DNA from: Furcasterigmium furcatum
Lineage: Eukaryota; Ascomycota; Sordariomycetes; Glomerellales; Plectosphaerellaceae
Assembly (NCBI GenBank): GCA_001599815.1
Contig: BCIA01000004.1
Span: forward strand, 3,188,082-3,252,081
Direction: 5' to 3'
Length of the DNA stretch: 64,000 nucleotides
Under the pieces are notes generated by a model that had not been told where the DNA came from, made no database searches, and saw only the letters and a list, made by a program, of their open reading frames with translations. The position numbers were made by a program, and so were the translations under genes. Position 1 is the first letter of the stretch. Each line of letters starts with the position of its first letter. Shown here piece after piece: positions 11,289-23,364 of the stretch.

Positions 11289-12406
11289 CTACTGGGTCGA
11301 AAATGCCCAACGTGGGCTTCGTTTCTCAAGGAACGCATTGATACCCTCTTCCTTATCGCGAGAGCTGAATGCATTATAGTAAAGCTGGCGCTCGAACTCG
11401 TCGTCCCGTCCCAGGCCATCAGCTGGGAAGCGATGGTTAGTTCACGAATCTTTGTTGGGGCACTGCGCACAATGTAGGACCTACCGCGAACGACTGCTTC
11501 CTTAGCAAAGGACAAAGCGGATGGGCTCATCGAAGCTAGTTTGGCAGCTGTTTCTAGAACAGTTTCGAGTACGCTGCCTGGCTCCGACAACCCAGCTATG
11601 AGCCCGGCAGCCTGGGCTTCTTGGGCGGAGATTGGGGATCCAAGAAGGATCATTTGCATTGCCTGGGGGTAGGAAGAGTGAGTATCGAAATGTGAACTCG
11701 GGCAACACCAAATACATAGTTCGGAAACCAGATTGTCTGTACCTTGAACTTCCCCACCGCACTCGTGAGTCTCTGAGTCCCCCCTGCACCTGGGAGCAGG
11801 CCGATGGTGACTTCGGGGACGCCGAAGCGGCTGTTGTCGGCTGCAAAGATCAAGTCGCACTTTGCCAACGCAGCACTACGTCAACGATCGTCCTTCTCTC
11901 AAGCTGCTCAACGACAATTATGGATAATTGTACTCACCATCAGCGCGACCTCGAAGCCCCCGCCCAGCTACGGAGTCGTCAGTCTTATGGCAAAAATGCG
12001 GTCGGTCCACCACTCACTGCCATGCCCTCCACCGCGGCGATCAAGGGCTTGCGAAAGCCTTGCATCCCTTTGCAGAGATTCTCCAGGTAGCGACAGCGGC
12101 GCGCTCCCTCCGAATCCAGCTTCGAAATCTCTTTGATGTCGGCGCCGGCTGGTTGGCTCGGTGAGTCAGTGGGACGGTCCGTCCGCAGGGAGAGACATGC
12201 CAATTTTGCATACCGCAAAAGAAAGAACTGCCGCCGGTGACCACGACGACTCTGACCTGTTCATCATCGGAGGCTTCGGAAAGCAGCCTCAGAAAGTCTT
12301 TGATCAGGTCTTGCGACAGGGCGTTTCTCTTCGAGGGTCTGTTGAGAGTGAGCACCCTGACAGCCTCGACAGGCGTTGAGGCCAGCACCAGGCTGTCGGA
12401 ACTCAT
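11289..12406 (-). CDS. Enoyl-CoA hydratase/isomerase (crotonase family)
   Basis: Six exons on the minus strand: 12406-12214, 12148-12018, 11967-11938, 11859-11743, 11662-11485, 11422-11289; the frame closes at 260 residues, the usual length. Crotonase signatures are intact: the oxyanion-hole segment AGADIKEI, EGMALGGGFEVALMCDLI with the first catalytic-type Glu, and PEVTIGLLPGAGGTQRL with the second. Known role: reversible hydration of 2-enoyl-CoA in beta-oxidation or branched amino acid breakdown. The C-terminus (RWAFSTQ) is not a peroxisomal PTS1; location is unclear. One exon is only 30 bases, which automatic gene finders may miss. The start is the first ATG in frame. Confidence 0.9.
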
Positions 12407-14556
12407 GCTGAGTGATGCGGACGGGAGGTTGATTGTGAGTAAATGAGAGAGAATTGATGGCAATTCTGCTCGACGGGCGACGACGACGACCAGGCAACCG
12501 CGGCACTTGTGGGAAACGGCAAGTAGAAATATCCCGCGTCACAGACAGACCAAGGGAGCTGAATCACAGTGACGAGACAATAGATTTCACCTCGCAGAGT
12601 ATGGATCAGCAAGGGCGAAGAATGAGTAGTCCCACGACGTCCACGTGGGGGTTCACGTGCATGCAGCAGGACACGAGGACGGAAGACAGATAATCGTCGC
12701 AGAGCCCGAAGACATGGACGCTCCCGAGAAACGTCCATCTTCTTCCACCAACCGCTCGCTCGCCCGCGGGCCGCACGGCTCGGAGTAAACACCTGTCCTC
12801 GCCGCCCTGTTCAGGCAACATGGACGACATGACCCCGTGTTTCCAGGGTCGATAAATCACCGTGTGGAGTTGCAGTATGTCGTTTGCGGCCCGATGGGGC
12901 AGGCCGAATCCCAGTAGGGTCTCATCCAACTGACATCTTTTTTTCCCTAGTGGTAGTGGTGGTGGTGCCGCGGCAAAACACAGGTCAACCGCCGCTCGCC
13001 GCCGGTTCAGTTGCCTGAGCGAGCTCTGGAACAGGCCGAGTTGGGCCGAACCGGCCGAAGTCGTCACATAGTCACATTCCTGCGTGATCATGGTTCGGTC
13101 GTTCTGGCCGCCCTGGATCGTCGTCAATGGTTCCAAGGCAGCGCCAGGCCTTCTGGAAAGAGAACAAGAGATGCCCAGATCCGCGGCACGGCGGGTGTGT
13201 GTGTGTGGGTGCTGACCAGGGAACGGCGGACGCCCCCGTCCGAGGTGCGTCGTCCCAAGACGGGGTTCACTGCAGAGTCAGGCAGGGGGTAGCTCGCTGC
13301 AGACTCCGGCCATGTTCTGACATGATGACCTGCATGGGAGAGCTCGCTGCATGCAACGGCAGTCCTTGCAAGATGCGGGGTTGTCGTACGGTCGTACCAC
13401 TTGGCGGATTCGGGGTGCATCTTCATCCGGCTGGCAGCAGTGAGGGCAAGGATCTTACACAAACGCCACTTCACGACATCCAACCTCGCGCTATTAGGCA
13501 AGCATTTATCATCATGACCATTTGGTCAACTCTGGCGATCAGGAGCCCGATGCTCCGTTGCCTCGCGGAATAAGGCGCATACCGGCCTGCAATCCCTCAT
13601 CCATTCCGCCCCGTGGAGGCTGGACGTCACCCTCATTCTCCTGCGTTTCCCCCTCCCGCCTTGGCCGCCGCGCCGTCACGATTGATGGAGGCACTATATC
13701 GACCGACAGGGGCCGGCCAGGGACGACGGAAACCACCCGGCGGTTGATCACACCCTCTTCGGGCCCACGCTGTCTTGGACCCTGGCAATCCCTGCCAACC
13801 TCGCAGCAGCTTTCGAGCTCTTCGTACCTCGGATTTGCGCCTGCGCCAGAAGCGCGCGACTGAGGAGCGGACAATGGGCGGCCAGTGCTACCGAAACCTG
13901 GTTGCCGTGCGGGATCATCCGCGAGACTCTTCGCAACCTCTACACCACGCTATCACGGTGACCGGGCTTTCTCATCCCTCCGAGCACGAAAGGGCACGTA
14001 TCGATCGGCGATTGAGGCAGCATCCTGCCAATGGGAGGTTCTCAAGACCCTCTTAGCCGTCCCGAGGGACGTCTCGTCACATACCTCGACCCCTGCCCGG
14101 CTGGCCCATCACAGTCAACCGAGCTGAGTCGGCGATGCTGTCCGCATAGTGCCGCTGGCGCAAAGTCACCGGAACGAAGTTGATAGACGGCCATATTGGG
14201 CAGGACGTGCTATGTGAACCCCACGCCGGTGTCGATACGACATCGACCCGGTTGACCCAGGGAGCCTTTCTCTCCGCGAGCTTCATTCCTGACTCGGCGC
14301 CTGATGGAGACGGAACCTGATTCATCAGCCCGGCGGCGGCGGTGGGTGAGAAGAGGAGGGCTTTGGAGCCTTGGAAGAAGTATTTAAAGGGCTGCAAACG
14401 ACTCGTTTGAAATGCTATCTCGCCAGGAACCAGAGCAGGCAGAGCTTCGAACTCAACTCGAGCTTTCAGCTTAGACTCGAAGGCGTCGCCAGTCTCACAC
14501 GTCTACTACTTCTTCACTCTTTACCATATCTACTTGAATCTCAGTCTCGCGGCATC
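12407..14556 (+). other. Long intergenic region upstream of the TmpL-like gene
   Basis: About 2.1 kb with no supportable gene on either strand. Contains short GT-rich and GGT-rich simple repeats (about 12950-12970 and 13195-13210). A long promoter for one or both divergent genes is the simplest reading. Confidence 0.5.
14381..14390 (+). promoter_or_regulatory. Putative TATA box of the TmpL-like gene
   Basis: tatttaaagg, about 170 bases upstream of the ATG at 14557, followed by a pyrimidine-rich leader. Confidence 0.4.
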
Positions 14557-17500
14557 ATGGCGAGAGCCACCCTCCTAGAGTCTCCCCAGGAGAGCTCTCT
14601 TCCCAAGTCCTTCTCTGCCGGGCCCAAGATCAAGGCCCCCTTCGACACAGTGACATCGGCGTTCTTCCACCAGGTCAGAACAAACCCGGACTCGCTTGCG
14701 GCTCGAGATCTGTCCGTGCAGCCCCCACGCGAGATAACGTATGGCAATCTCGCCCGCAGGTCTGCCGCCCTCGCACATAAGCTCCGGCAGTTCGGCGTCG
14801 GCCCAGGCCACCGGGTCCCCCTAGTCGTCAAGAGGGGCATCGATATGCTGGTCGGCATTGTGTCAGTTCTCACGTGCGGCGCGCAGTATGTCCCACTCGA
14901 CGGTGGCGTTGTCCCACTGCCAACGTTGCAGTTTGTCTTGGAACAGACGGGCGGTAGCACTGTCTTAGCCCTCCGTTCCACCCGTCACAGGCTGCAGGGC
15001 ATGAACGCCCGCAACATTGTCACGATTGACGAAGAGGTCAACGGAGAAGAGGACTTGTACCAGCAGAATACGGTGCCTCAGGACCTGGCAACCCCTGACG
15101 GTGGCTGCTACGTCATCTACACATCTGGTGAGCTGCTCTTGGGTGCCCCCTATTTTTTGGTATCATGTCTCACCGGTTTCTGTTAGGCACGACGGGTACC
15201 CCCAAGGGCGTGGATGTTACTCACAGGAACGTGACCAATCTGATCTGCATGTCGCCTGGAAACCTGGGGATCACCTCGGGGGTGAGGGTTGGTCAGGTTC
15301 TCAACGTCAGCTTTGACATGGGTGAGTTGACCCCTATTCCCTCCTCCCCACCCTGATAGACACTGACCCGTGCAGCGGCATGGGAAATGCTGGGATCCCT
15401 CTGCAACGGTGGTACTCTGGTGCTTAGGGGGTCCAACTGGAAGGAAGCAATGGCGCAGGTGAGTCAATATTGGGAGTTGAGGGAGCTCTGCTGACCCTTT
15501 TCAGCTGGACGTGCTTATTTGCACCCCGAGCATCCTGGCGAATTACAACCCGAGTGACTACCCTGCCATCAGGACTGTGGCCACTGCGGGAGAGCCTAGC
15601 GCTCAGAGGTACTTTTGTTCTGAATCATTGGTTGTAGTTCCAAGGCTGATACGATGACAGGTTGGCCGACACTTGGGCAACACATGGCAGCTACTACAAC
15701 TGCTGTGGCCCGACAGAAACCACCATCGTCAACACCATGCACTTGCATGTTCCAGGAAAACCACTATCCATAGGCAAGCCTACGCCTAACAACAACGTCT
15801 ACTTACTCGATGACGAGGGCCGAGAAGTGAGCGTGGGTGAGACTGGTGTCATGTGGGCCGGCGGCGCTGGAGTCACCAGGGGCTACGTTCAGCTCCCAGA
15901 GAAGACTGCAGAAAAATATCAGTTGGATCCATTCACCAACGACGGGTAAGTCAACCGCATCATGTCTGAAAGCATCTTGCTAAGCTTTGTAGGTCCATGA
16001 TGTACAACACAGGAGACCTTTGCCGCTGGCGGCCCGATGGTCTGATCGACATCCTGGGACGCTGCGATGACCAAATTAAGATTAAGGTATGTTTGATTCG
16101 GAGCATCTTCAGAGTCATGGCTAACTCAATTAGGGATTCCGCGTTGAGCTTGATGGCGTCACCTCGTCGATCAACTCATTCCCTCAAGTTGGCCGAGCGG
16201 CCGCTCTCTTCATCAACGGAGAGATCCACGGGTTCGCCGAACCAAACACCTGTGACCTCGAGGCGCTCAAGGAACACGTCAAACGCTGCCAGCCGTATTA
16301 CGCTGTTCCGAGCAAGATCCATCTGTTTGAGCACTTGCCACTCACTCCCAATGGCAAGATCGACAAGAAGACTCTGAAGACGAGGGCGTTGGAACCCGCG
16401 TTGACGGCGTCCTCCTCAGCCGAAGATGTGGCCACCCTCTGCGAGACTCCGTCCAAGTCTACCCGCCCCAAAGTCACCGTGCACGAGAGAACGCACAGCA
16501 AGTCCTCGGTGTCCAGCATCACCGAGGTCGGCACCCTCTCGTCCTCGTCCAGCAGCACCATCGACGAAGAGAAGCTCGATCTGGACGCAGACATTCCAGA
16601 CAAGAAGCGCAGCCGCCCCATTCGCGGACTCTGGCACAGAGTTCTCATCGTCTATCGTCGACTGCTTACCATTGTCGGCCTCTTCAACATTGCTGCCGCT
16701 TTGGTTCTCTGCTTCGCCGGCTTTAAGAGAGAATGGCTCGGCATCATCACGGCTATCAACCTCACGACCGCCGTCCTTGTTCGTCAAGAGTTCGTCATCA
16801 ATGCGCTGTACACCATTACCTGCAGTGTGCCGCGATCTTGGCCTCTCTGGATCCGCACCCGGTGTGGAAAGATCTACCATCTCGGAGGTGTTCACTCTGG
16901 CGCAGCCGTCTTCGCCGGTCTCTGGCTCTTCGGAACTAACATCGCGGACGAGGTCTGCATGTTCAACGGACAGTGTCCCAACTGGGGATACCAGTCGCTC
17001 GCCTCAAAGGTGGTCTCCTGGATGCTCTCGCACCTTTTCATCATCATGTTTATCCTCGCGTGGCCGACGATCCGCAAGAGACACCACGACCTGTTCGAGA
17101 AGACGCATCGGTTTGTTGGATGGACCATGCTTGGGCTCTTCTGGGTGCAGGTCGTTCTCTCCATCGAAGACAACCGCGCGTCGGACATGTCTCTAGGCGA
17201 TGCGTGTGTTCGCTCCCCGCCGTTCTGGCTTCTGGTCGTTGCAACCATGAGCATCGCCTCGTCCTGGTGCTTCCTGCGCAGGGTGCCAGTAGAGTCGGAA
17301 GTCTTGTCGGACCACGCCATCCGCCTTCACTTTGACTACACCGTCCCGGTCAACGGCTCTTTCACCCGCGTCTCCCATCGCCCTCTTCTCGAGTGGCACT
17401 CCTTCGCCACCATCCCCGCGCCGACCCCGGTCGAGGACAGGAAGAAGGGCTACTCCCTCGTCGTCTCCAACGCCGGCGACTGGACGCGCAACTGCATCGC

Positions 17501-17915
17501 GAACCCCCCGACGAAGATCTGGGTCCGCGGCGTCCCGACCTGCGGCGTCATGCGCATCGCGACGCTCTTCAACAGGGTCGTCCTCATCGCCACGGGATCG
17601 GGTATCGGCCCCGTCCTCGGCCACATCCAGGACCAGGGCAGCTGTGCCACGCAGCTCATCTGGTCGACGCCCCAGCCGGAGAAGACCTTCGGCGAGGGCC
17701 TCCTGAAGAGCATCAGGAAGAAGATCCCCGACGCGGTGATCCACGACACCAAGATCATGGGCCGGCCGGACCTCGTCAAGATGGGCTACAACCTGGCGAA
17801 GCAGTTCGACGCGGAGGCCGTCATCATCATCGCCAATGAGAAGATCACCAAGAAGGTGGTCTATGGGCTAGAGACTAGGGGCGTCAGCGCCTACGGTGCG
17901 ATCTGGGACAGCTGA
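14557..17915 (+). CDS. tmpL: TmpL-like hybrid protein: adenylation domain, six transmembrane segments, FAD/NAD(P) reductase module
   Basis: Seven exons: 14557-15127, 15187-15321, 15376-15458, 15505-15608, 15661-15945, 15993-16086, 16134-17915; 1017 residues. The N-terminal half is an acyl/aminoacyl-adenylating domain with A3 TSGTTGTPKGV (about 189), A5 NCCGPTETT, A7 YNTGDLCRWRPDG and the A10 lysine motif PNGKIDKK (about 497). No carrier-protein Ser motif follows, so it is not an NRPS module. Six hydrophobic segments lie between about 598 and 804, then an FAD site with EWHSFATIP and the nucleotide loop ATGSGIGPVLGHI (about 906). The order matches TmpL of Alternaria brassicicola and Aspergillus fumigatus, a redox-homeostasis and virulence protein reported at Woronin bodies. 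Adenylation substrate and electron acceptor are unknown. Confidence 0.88.
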
Positions 17916-18619
17916 GCTTTTCTGGACGCGAAGGGCTTTCTTTTCTCCATCTTCTTTCTGCGACAGCTTCATACCCTCCTTGCATGACAGCTTGGAACCA
18001 TCCAGCGCATTGCATTGCTTTGGAATTCGGGGCATTCATGTGCCCGCTTATTTACTTTGTCATCTACAGGAGCCGGGGAGTTTCTTAACAGTCATTCGAC
18101 ATTTCCTAATATCTACTCAACTTTCCGGCTTAGTTTCTCATGTCGGTGTCCATATGAAAAGCAATGATTCTACCAGACATTGAAAGTTCTGTTCCCGATC
18201 TGCCTGTGTTACATCCAGCCAGTGAACAGTCAGGGGCGAAGCCTATCGCGCCCCCTGCGTGCAGGGGTTTGTGAAGGGGGCACAGCTTCATGGCCTCTGC
18301 ACCAGGGTCGGTCGCTTAACGAGGGGCTCCGACTATAAAGTCAGGGGTAAAGTCCCAGAGCCCCCTCATCCAGAAGTACTGATGCTTTTCTGTTGCAACA
18401 ACATCTCGTCGACGCCCCGCGCCTTGATACATAGCGCCCTTTGCGATCGCAATTCAACGGCTTTCGGACGACGCTCTATGCCTCTGTGGCACGGCTCCGA
18501 AGTTCGCCGTCACCTGCCTTTCCGGGATCGGAGGCTTTTCGCAACATCTCGTGTCAGCGGCTTCTATCTCTCCGCAACACAAACCCCTCATTGGCGACGC
18601 CGAGAGGGCCAAACCATCA
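17916..18619 (+). other. Intergenic; 3' UTR and promoter
   Basis: No gene recognised. A TATA-like ctataaag at 18333-18340 may serve the F-box-like gene starting at 18620. Confidence 0.45.
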
Positions 18620-20313
18620 ATGGCCTCATTTCTGTCCGGCTCATCGCCGCCCGAGTTGGTCTGGAGGATCCTTGTTCTTTGCAACACACTCGGAGATGTG
18701 AAGGCCCTGATCTGCACATGTCGTCACATCTATTCAGCATGGGCTCTTGACGCGCCGCGTATCCTCGCAGCTATCGGCTCGAGGAATATCGTACGATTTG
18801 ATATGGCGCTCATGGTTGTAAGCTGCTGTCGCTGTACCGAATGTGACTCGAATGCTTATGGAGGCCACAGGTACGTGCCACTGAAATAGTGCACGAGGCC
18901 GAGCAAGCGGCCAGACTCCCGCCAGTCATCGACCCCCAGACTCTCACCATCACGGCCCGGGGGCCAAGTCCAGCAGAGTTCCGGTTGGTCCAGGAGTTGG
19001 ATCATCTCATCAGGTGCCTGCAAGTCAAGTACTACCATCACTTGCCCGACCGACATTACCGGGAATATTGCACGCCACATGGACGATGGCCCTCAGATCG
19101 CAATCCTCCGCCGCCCGTGGGTCTGCCCGAAGAACCCGAGGGCATGTCAAAGTGGGACAAGCGATTCCGCACTGCCATGTATCTGGCTCTTCTCCTGGGG
19201 CCCTTGATGGCCAGTGCATATCAGCAGCCATTCATGCCAGACGACAATAGACCTCTCTTCGACGACCGAGTCCGGCACGCAGCCGTCTACAAGACTCTGC
19301 TGAAGCACAGAAGATGGCGAGACTACGATCGGGTGTGGTTCACGGAACAAGAGAATGAGTACTTCCGTCGATTCGCCATCTTCGACTCTGTGGGCGCCGT
19401 GGAAGAACGCGACAGGGTGTTTGGGCCACTCTCCGAATGGCTGGTCCAGTTTCTGTTGGAAGACGTCCGGAGTCGCGCGGTGGCAAAGGAATACCCATCA
19501 CGCTCACTCCCTGGACCTACCCCACATTTGATCCCAAGGCGACGTCGTGATGCCACGTGGATGGGCGGAGGAGCGCCCCCAGCTCCCAGAGTGGGCTGGC
19601 TCGGTTCATTCAGCCAGGGATCCAGAGCCGAGTGCGAAGGCGTCGTGTGGGGACTGATGCAGTCTGTCCACGCCTTCGAGTTCATCCTCGACTGTGTTAG
19701 AAACCGTGGCGGGACCGCCGGACTCGGTCGACCAGCAACTGAGGTGCCGGCACTGAAAGGGACCGAGAGGCTGGTGAAGGTCGTCTTGTTCGGCAGCTTC
19801 ACCTGCGAAGAGCTCAGCCTGCCAGATGACCCGTCCGATGCCGCAAATGTGTTTCTTCAGGCCAGACAAGTAGCCCCGCCATCTTCGAAAGCGGTCGAGT
19901 CTATGGGCGGAGTCGATATCCCGCTAGCTTTGGACTGCGTCTACTGCCACGGCGGAGGACCGAATAGCGTGACGGAGTACCCTGCCCCTCCGCCACCGCT
20001 CCAGCTCTTCACTTACACGCTCAAGGAGCACTTCAACCTCCAGTTTGCTGAGGATGCCTTCCGGATGTATCGGGACTGGCATCAGCTCTACCGAGACTTT
20101 CGAGCACGCGCGAGCATTTTTGCGAACGACTTGGAATACGTGCCCGTGGACTGGCTCGCCCCTCATCTAGAGAACAGTTACGAGAGAGATCGTATGGACG
20201 TGAGCGACGGAACGGAGATTTTGACCAGGTATGAGCCAACTGTGGCCCGATTCCTCAGCCTGAACTGTAACCCGCGCCGTTACGATGGCTTTATCGATAT
20301 ATACGCGCGGTGA
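18620..20313 (+). CDS. F-box-like domain protein, otherwise unknown
   Basis: Two exons, 18620-18817 and 18871-20313; 546 residues. The N-terminus SPPELVWRILVLCNTLGDVK then LICTCRHIYSAW fits an F-box-like helix set, which in fungi recruits targets to SCF ubiquitin ligases. The junction FDMALMV-VRATEIVHEAEQ reads through smoothly. The remainder has no repeat or catalytic motif I recognise and is rich in aromatic and charged residues; proteins of this layout form large, poorly characterised families in Sordariomycetes. The start is the first ATG in the open frame. The target-binding role is inferred from the domain only. Confidence 0.75.
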
Positions 20314-20754
20314 TCACCCGGTCGATGTTGGGTTGAGTGGCAGCGGAGCAGCCAGGTTTTTGGTGTTGACCTGGATTATCCTGGTGACATGGCAAACATG
20401 GTTGTCCCGGGGCCGAGTCCCCGTCACGCTCGTACGACATTGTGGCTGCATCACTCGGCACCCGTCAAATCGAACCGTGGACTTTTGTTGGTGGCCACCA
20501 AAGCGATAAATTTCAGACTATGATAAGTGTGTATGTACCAAGCGACAAACTAAGGGAGTGTGAGACGGAGCTGTGTCAACGTCGTTATCAAGAACCCCTC
20601 GGGGCCGGAAAGCCAAAAGTGCCATGTGCAGTCGACAACCCCCAGGGAAACTCTCTTGCCGCCCTCGAAGAGGAAATCCAGGTAGAAATTCCTGACTGCC
20701 ATCATGATGCCGAGCCGGATGTTTCCGACTCGGACTTCCTCAAAGCCGCTAAAT
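20314..20754 (+). other. Intergenic between convergent genes
   Basis: About 440 bases between two 3' ends; nothing recognised. ORFs here are shadows or chance frames. Confidence 0.45.
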
Positions 20755-21358
20755 TCAGTACAGCCCAACCACAATGTCACCACGGATCCTGGCCGTGAGG
20801 TGAACCTCAGCTTCAAGATCAAGCTTGATGCCGAACATGAGGGCCGCATCCTTGAGTCTCCCGTCTTCGCCGACGGGGCCCTTGAGGAGGTTTCCTGAAC
20901 ATGGTCAGCGATGATCCGGCAGCGCGGGGCATCTCGGCCATGGAAAGGGGACGCACCAACCGGACCATTGGCTGTCCCGGAGAGACCGGGCATGGGCAGG
21001 GACTTTTCCTTTTGCGTCTTCTCCTTGCTCATCTTGTCCTTGTTCATCTTTTCGAATTCGGCGTAGGTGCTGCAGACGGTCAGTCTCGGTCAAGGAGGCA
21101 GGATAATACGAAAAGGACGGAGATTGGGCCGTTGATGGTGCATGGGGAAGCTCACGGGAAGAAGACATGGTCGGATTCCTGAAGAATTTCCTTTTTCTTC
21201 TGAGTTTTCTGGCTTCTACCGGAGCGGTTGGGCTCTTCTCGGGAAGACTATCGACGTCTTGTGGTGGCTCAGTGTCTGTATGAAGGGGTAAATTTGATTG
21301 AGGTGACGGTGAGGCACGGGAAGTAGAACAAGTAGCTGGCTTGAGGCGCGTTCGGCAT
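20755..21358 (-). CDS. Small hypothetical protein, about 117 residues, four short exons
   Basis: Proposed exons on the minus strand: 21358-21318, 21215-21156, 21069-20957, 20894-20755. The last three join with GT-AG introns into one convincing frame: KEILQESDHVFFPTYAEFEK, a Lys-rich KMSKEKTQKEK stretch, PMPGLSGTANGPVGNLLKGP, and a C-terminal block DAALMFGIKLDLEAEVHLTA then RIRGDIVVGLY. The last block has the alternating pattern of a beta sheet and looks strongly constrained. The first exon (MPNAPQASYLFYFP) uses a weak donor, GTGCCT, and is tentative. No family recognised. Single-frame ORF searches would miss this gene because no exon is over 140 bases. Confidence 0.6.
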
Positions 21359-21825
21359 CCGCTTGGCCTCTTGTATCTGTCTGTCTCGACGGTGGTGGAT
21401 GGAAAGAAGACTCCCATCCTCGGGGGCTCATCGTCTTCTTATGCTCGCGGGACAACCGGAGACACCGCACCCGGCTCCTAAGGTTATATCGGAAGACCAG
21501 AACCCCGCCGCAGGCTGCCGAGTTGTTCGCTACTGCCAAGGCCAATGTGTTGTTGTGAGTCTGCGGAGGTGGTCGGCGATGTTCGGCCATGCATGGCCAC
21601 CCGGGGCCAAGTCGCAACGGCGCGAGCCGGAATCCATCATGCCTGACCTGCACGGCTTCAGGATGATGCCTGTTGAGGGAGGAGAGTCCATTGAGCCCAT
21701 GCAAAGCGGGATTCTGGATCTTCAATGCCGCACACCTAGCTGGAACATAAAACGCACGTCGAGGATGCGCACATTGATGGCTGCCCGAAACCTGCACATC
21801 AGTCGCGAATACCGCGCCTATCAAG
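21359..21825 (+). other. Intergenic between divergently transcribed genes
   Basis: Shared promoter region of about 470 bases. ORFs crossing it on both strands lack support. Confidence 0.4.
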
Positions 21826-22687
21826 ATGACCATCAGCTTTCTTGTTGCCTTCTCCGCCGTTGTCGGGGTCAGCGAGGCCATCCGGCAAACGCAGTCGCAG
21901 GCACGCCGGAAGGAGCACCGCTCCCGCAAGAACAGCTTGCTCGTCCATTGTCCAAAGTCTTCTCTGTACAGCCCTCTTCTGGAGGGACGGCAGGTTGTCC
22001 TCTCCGGTGACAAGGTGAGATGCCCACCCGCTCTAGGAGGCCGACGACATACGACGAGAAACTGACGCCCTGAAGCTGTACATTGATGCTGGAGAGGACT
22101 ACGATCTTCCCTTCGGCCACCCCTTTGCGGGATACTTCCTGGCCTACCCAGACGCCGGGTATGCAGGCCTCGTCTCGACCATCTGCGACGAGCCACCCAT
22201 CATGAACTGGATCTACGTGGATCGAGAGACGTACGAGGTCAAGTTCGGTGTCCGGCAGCACTCGCAGCCAAACTACACTGGCCCCTTCGACTGTACGAGG
22301 CAGGACAGGCGGCTAACCTGCGGCGGCTGGGAGGGGTTCTGCGTTGTCAAGGAGGGAGACTTCTGGGCCCTGTACTTCGACGTCGACAAGGATATCTGGG
22401 TCGTGTCCAAGGCCCAGCTTGTCGAGGAATGGCTCAATGGCTGCGCGCACGTTGCTGACCTCGGGCGGGTTGCGCCATTCCGCCTTGTACTTGCAACGGA
22501 GAGAGTCAAAACTCCATGTGATCTGGCGGCTCGTCTGGGGTACTTTTTCCGCAGGAGAAGACTGGAAGGCTTGCGAAGCCGGGATGCCCTGCGGCGGGCC
22601 AGGATGCTGGGTTTGGGACGGCATCGCTGCCTCTCGCTCCGTCTGATTGGGCGGGAGATCCGTGGCGCGAAAGATTGGCGTTTATGA
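21826..22687 (+). CDS. Hypothetical protein with WIYVD-type conserved core
   Basis: Two exons, 21826-22014 and 22076-22687, with a 61-base intron; 266 residues as modelled. It opens with a hydrophobic MTISFLVAFSAVVGVSEA, which could be a signal peptide, then an Arg/Lys-rich stretch. The core reads GYFLAYPDAGYAGLVST, MNWIYVDRETYEVKFGVR and GPFDCTRQDRRLTCGGWEGF, then WALYFDVD, a pattern I associate with an uncharacterised fungal family but cannot name. After about residue 185 two frames stay open; the alternative frame carries YLQRRESKLH, which resembles the tail of that family better. A missed intron or a frameshift near 22400-22490 is therefore possible and the annotated C-terminus is doubtful. 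Confidence 0.6.
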
Positions 22688-23364
22688 AGGATGGCTGGTT
22701 TCGCACTGGATGAGCTCGTGGGTTGGTAAATAAAGAAGGTTGTTGGAAGGGGATCAAGCAAGGTGGTGAAGAAAACGGAATGGATCCATTGTCTGAGTGT
22801 ATTCACTCAGTTCGGGCTGTGCACTACACCCGTTTGGGTATGGGCACCGAAACCAGGCTCAGTGATTCCTTTGACAGTCAGTTGGTTTCCTTGTCCAGCT
22901 GCGACGTGCGACGTGGTCGAACTGGTCTCGCTGCAGAACGGACGAGGCCACTGGACTCTGGAGTTCCATCGAGTCACCTCCCGCCACACCACAAGGCTGA
23001 GCCTCCCATCTGACGTGGTGCGAATTCTTCGCTCGGGTGAGGTAACATGAGTCCGGCTTGGTCTTGCAAGCAGTACATAAACTGACGTATGGAAGTCCAT
23101 GGGGGAATAGCGCGACGGCCTATCAGATCGTGTGCAGATGGCTTCGCCATCAAGAGTTTTGCGCAAAGGCGCATGCCAAGCCTGTTGACCCAATCAGCTG
23201 GACTGGACTTGGTTGGCATTGCAATGAAAATCTCCAAGTCGCGCGACACTCCTCCTCTCCTCTTCCAAGAGTCCTACTTTGCTGCCATGTCACGGTGCCG
23301 CCGGTGCGACCTCGGACACATGAAATCGAACGGAGTTCAGAGTCTTTACCGCTAATTCGTCGCA
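22688..23364 (+). other. Intergenic
   Basis: Nothing supported between the hypothetical gene and the zinc-finger gene; several overlapping short ORFs on both strands without motifs. Confidence 0.45.

Noticed and set aside
12606..13136. 176-codon minus-strand ORF in the long intergenic region
   Set aside because: No domain, composition looks random, contains simple-repeat sequence.
14557..17915. Initial reading of this gene as an NRPS-like module
   Set aside because: No carrier-protein motif after the adenylation domain; six membrane helices and an FAD/NAD reductase tail follow instead.
22273..22806. 177-codon minus-strand ORF opposite the 21826-22687 gene
   Set aside because: Antisense to the conserved WIYVD/TRQDRR core on the plus strand; no motif of its own.
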